Of a DNA stretch of 5,880 nt, positions 5,374-5,880 are shown piece by piece. Position numbers and translations under genes: made by a program. The stretch is from an archaeon (GTDB lineage Archaea; Thermoproteota; Nitrososphaeria; Nitrososphaerales; Gagatemarchaeaceae). The stretch's first letter is position 1; each line of letters begins with the position of its first letter. Under the pieces are notes generated by a model, which was not told where the DNA came from, searched no databases, and saw only the letters and a list, made by a program, of their open reading frames with translations. The stretch is from NCBI GenBank assembly GCA_021822995.1, contig JAKAPN010000075.1, positions 1 to 5,880 on the forward strand, read 5' to 3'.

Positions 5374-5880
5374 ATGCTGTACATCCTCCACGACGTGAGG
5401 AGAAAAGCAGGCATGCGATGGACTGACTCCCCGGACGATTGGGGGCGTTTTCTCTCCACACTCGACCCGCATTCTGGAGAGAGGATACTGGACATCGGCG
5501 CCGGTGTTGGCGACGTGGCCGCTTTGGTGCTCAAAGCCACGCCTGGCGCCGAGGTACACGCCGTCGACCCCAGTGCGAGGAAGGTCTCCCTCGCAAGGAC
5601 CAGCCATCCAAGTGTAAAGTCAGCCGTCGCGGGGGCAGAGCGGCTCCCTTTCCCCGACTCGAGTTTCGACAGGGTCTATGCCACCATGGCGCTTCACCAT
5701 TTCGCTGACTTGGACGCTGCCCTGAAGGAAATAGCCCGGGTCCTAAAGAAGGGGGGTGTATTCATCGTGCTTGAAATCAAACCGCGGTCTGCTAGGGGGA
5801 TGCTGTTCAGGTTCTTTGGGAGGCTCAGGGGAGAGCACATGAAAATGATGAAAGCAGACCTCCTCAAGGGCAAGCTCGCC
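5374..5880 (+). CDS. Class I SAM-dependent methyltransferase, UbiE/Methyltransf_11 type (3' partial)
   Basis: The frame is open from the ATG at 5374 to the window edge, giving 169 residues without a stop. It has the Rossmann-like SAM-binding motifs in order. Motif I is ILDIGAGVGDVAAL (38-51). The acidic residue that holds the SAM ribose is Asp65 in HAVDPS. Motif II is AERLPFPDSSFDRVYATMALHHF (88-110), where the LPFPDxSFD pattern is typical of the UbiE/COQ5-like subgroup. ARVLKKGGVFIVLE (121-134) is motif III. The substrate cannot be told, since this group methylates quinones, lipids and many small molecules. An in-frame TGA at 5362-5364 makes 5374 the first possible ATG; 5413 is an alternative start that would drop 13 residues. 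AAGGGA just before the ATG is at best a weak ribosome binding site. The gene is divergent from the RNase H-like gene. Confidence 0.93.
   Translation, partial: MLYILHDVRRKAGMRWTDSPDDWGRFLSTLDPHSGERILDIGAGVGDVAALVLKATPGAEVHAVDPSARKVSLARTSHPSVKSAVAGAERLPFPDSSFDRVYATMALHHFADLDAALKEIARVLKKGGVFIVLEIKPRSARGMLFRFFGRLRGEHMKMMKADLLKGKLA

Overview
This window is a compact, GC-rich stretch of chromosome that most likely comes from an archaeon. The evidence is indirect. Several starts (the DUF1684, SIS and RNase H-like genes) have an A/T-rich TATA-like hexamer about 25 to 38 bases upstream and no clear Shine-Dalgarno sequence, which suits leaderless or short-leader transcription. One gene seems to use TTG or GTG as its start. 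The families present (M32 carboxypeptidase, SIS sugar-phosphate isomerase, CPA2 antiporter with CBS tail) are common in archaea but also occur in bacteria, so the domain is an inference and the lineage cannot be fixed from this sequence.

Layout, left to right. A CPA2/Kef-type cation:proton antiporter with two C-terminal CBS domains runs in from the left edge (2-1546, +). It converges on an M32 (Taq-type) zinc carboxypeptidase (1571-3052, -), with 24 bp between the stops. The carboxypeptidase diverges across 98 bp from a DUF1684 protein (3151-3696, +). The DUF1684 gene converges on a SIS-domain sugar-phosphate isomerase (3693-4604, -), and the two TAG stops share one CTAG tetranucleotide. Then comes the largest gap (233 bp, 4605-4837). 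Inside it, 4681-4827 is bounded by a perfect 12-bp inverted repeat and can fold into a branched structure that favours a plus-strand RNA. Next is a small, divergent RNase H-fold protein (4838-5254, -). A divergent promoter region follows, with an ATTTAA box on each strand, and then a class I SAM-dependent methyltransferase (5374 onward, +) cut off by the right edge.

The genes alternate in orientation and do not form a multi-gene operon. The two neighbouring minus-strand genes (SIS and RNase H-like) are separated by the structured gap and each has its own TATA-like element. I see no common pathway linking the products: ion transport, peptide turnover, sugar-phosphate isomerisation, nucleic-acid processing and methylation look like independent housekeeping functions. 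No mobile element, CRISPR array, rRNA or tRNA was found, and no gene-free stretch exceeds 300 bases. The best candidate for something undescribed is the structured element at 4681-4827. Secondary points of interest are the Glu replacing the ion-binding Asp in the antiporter and the missing last catalytic Asp in the RNase H-like protein.
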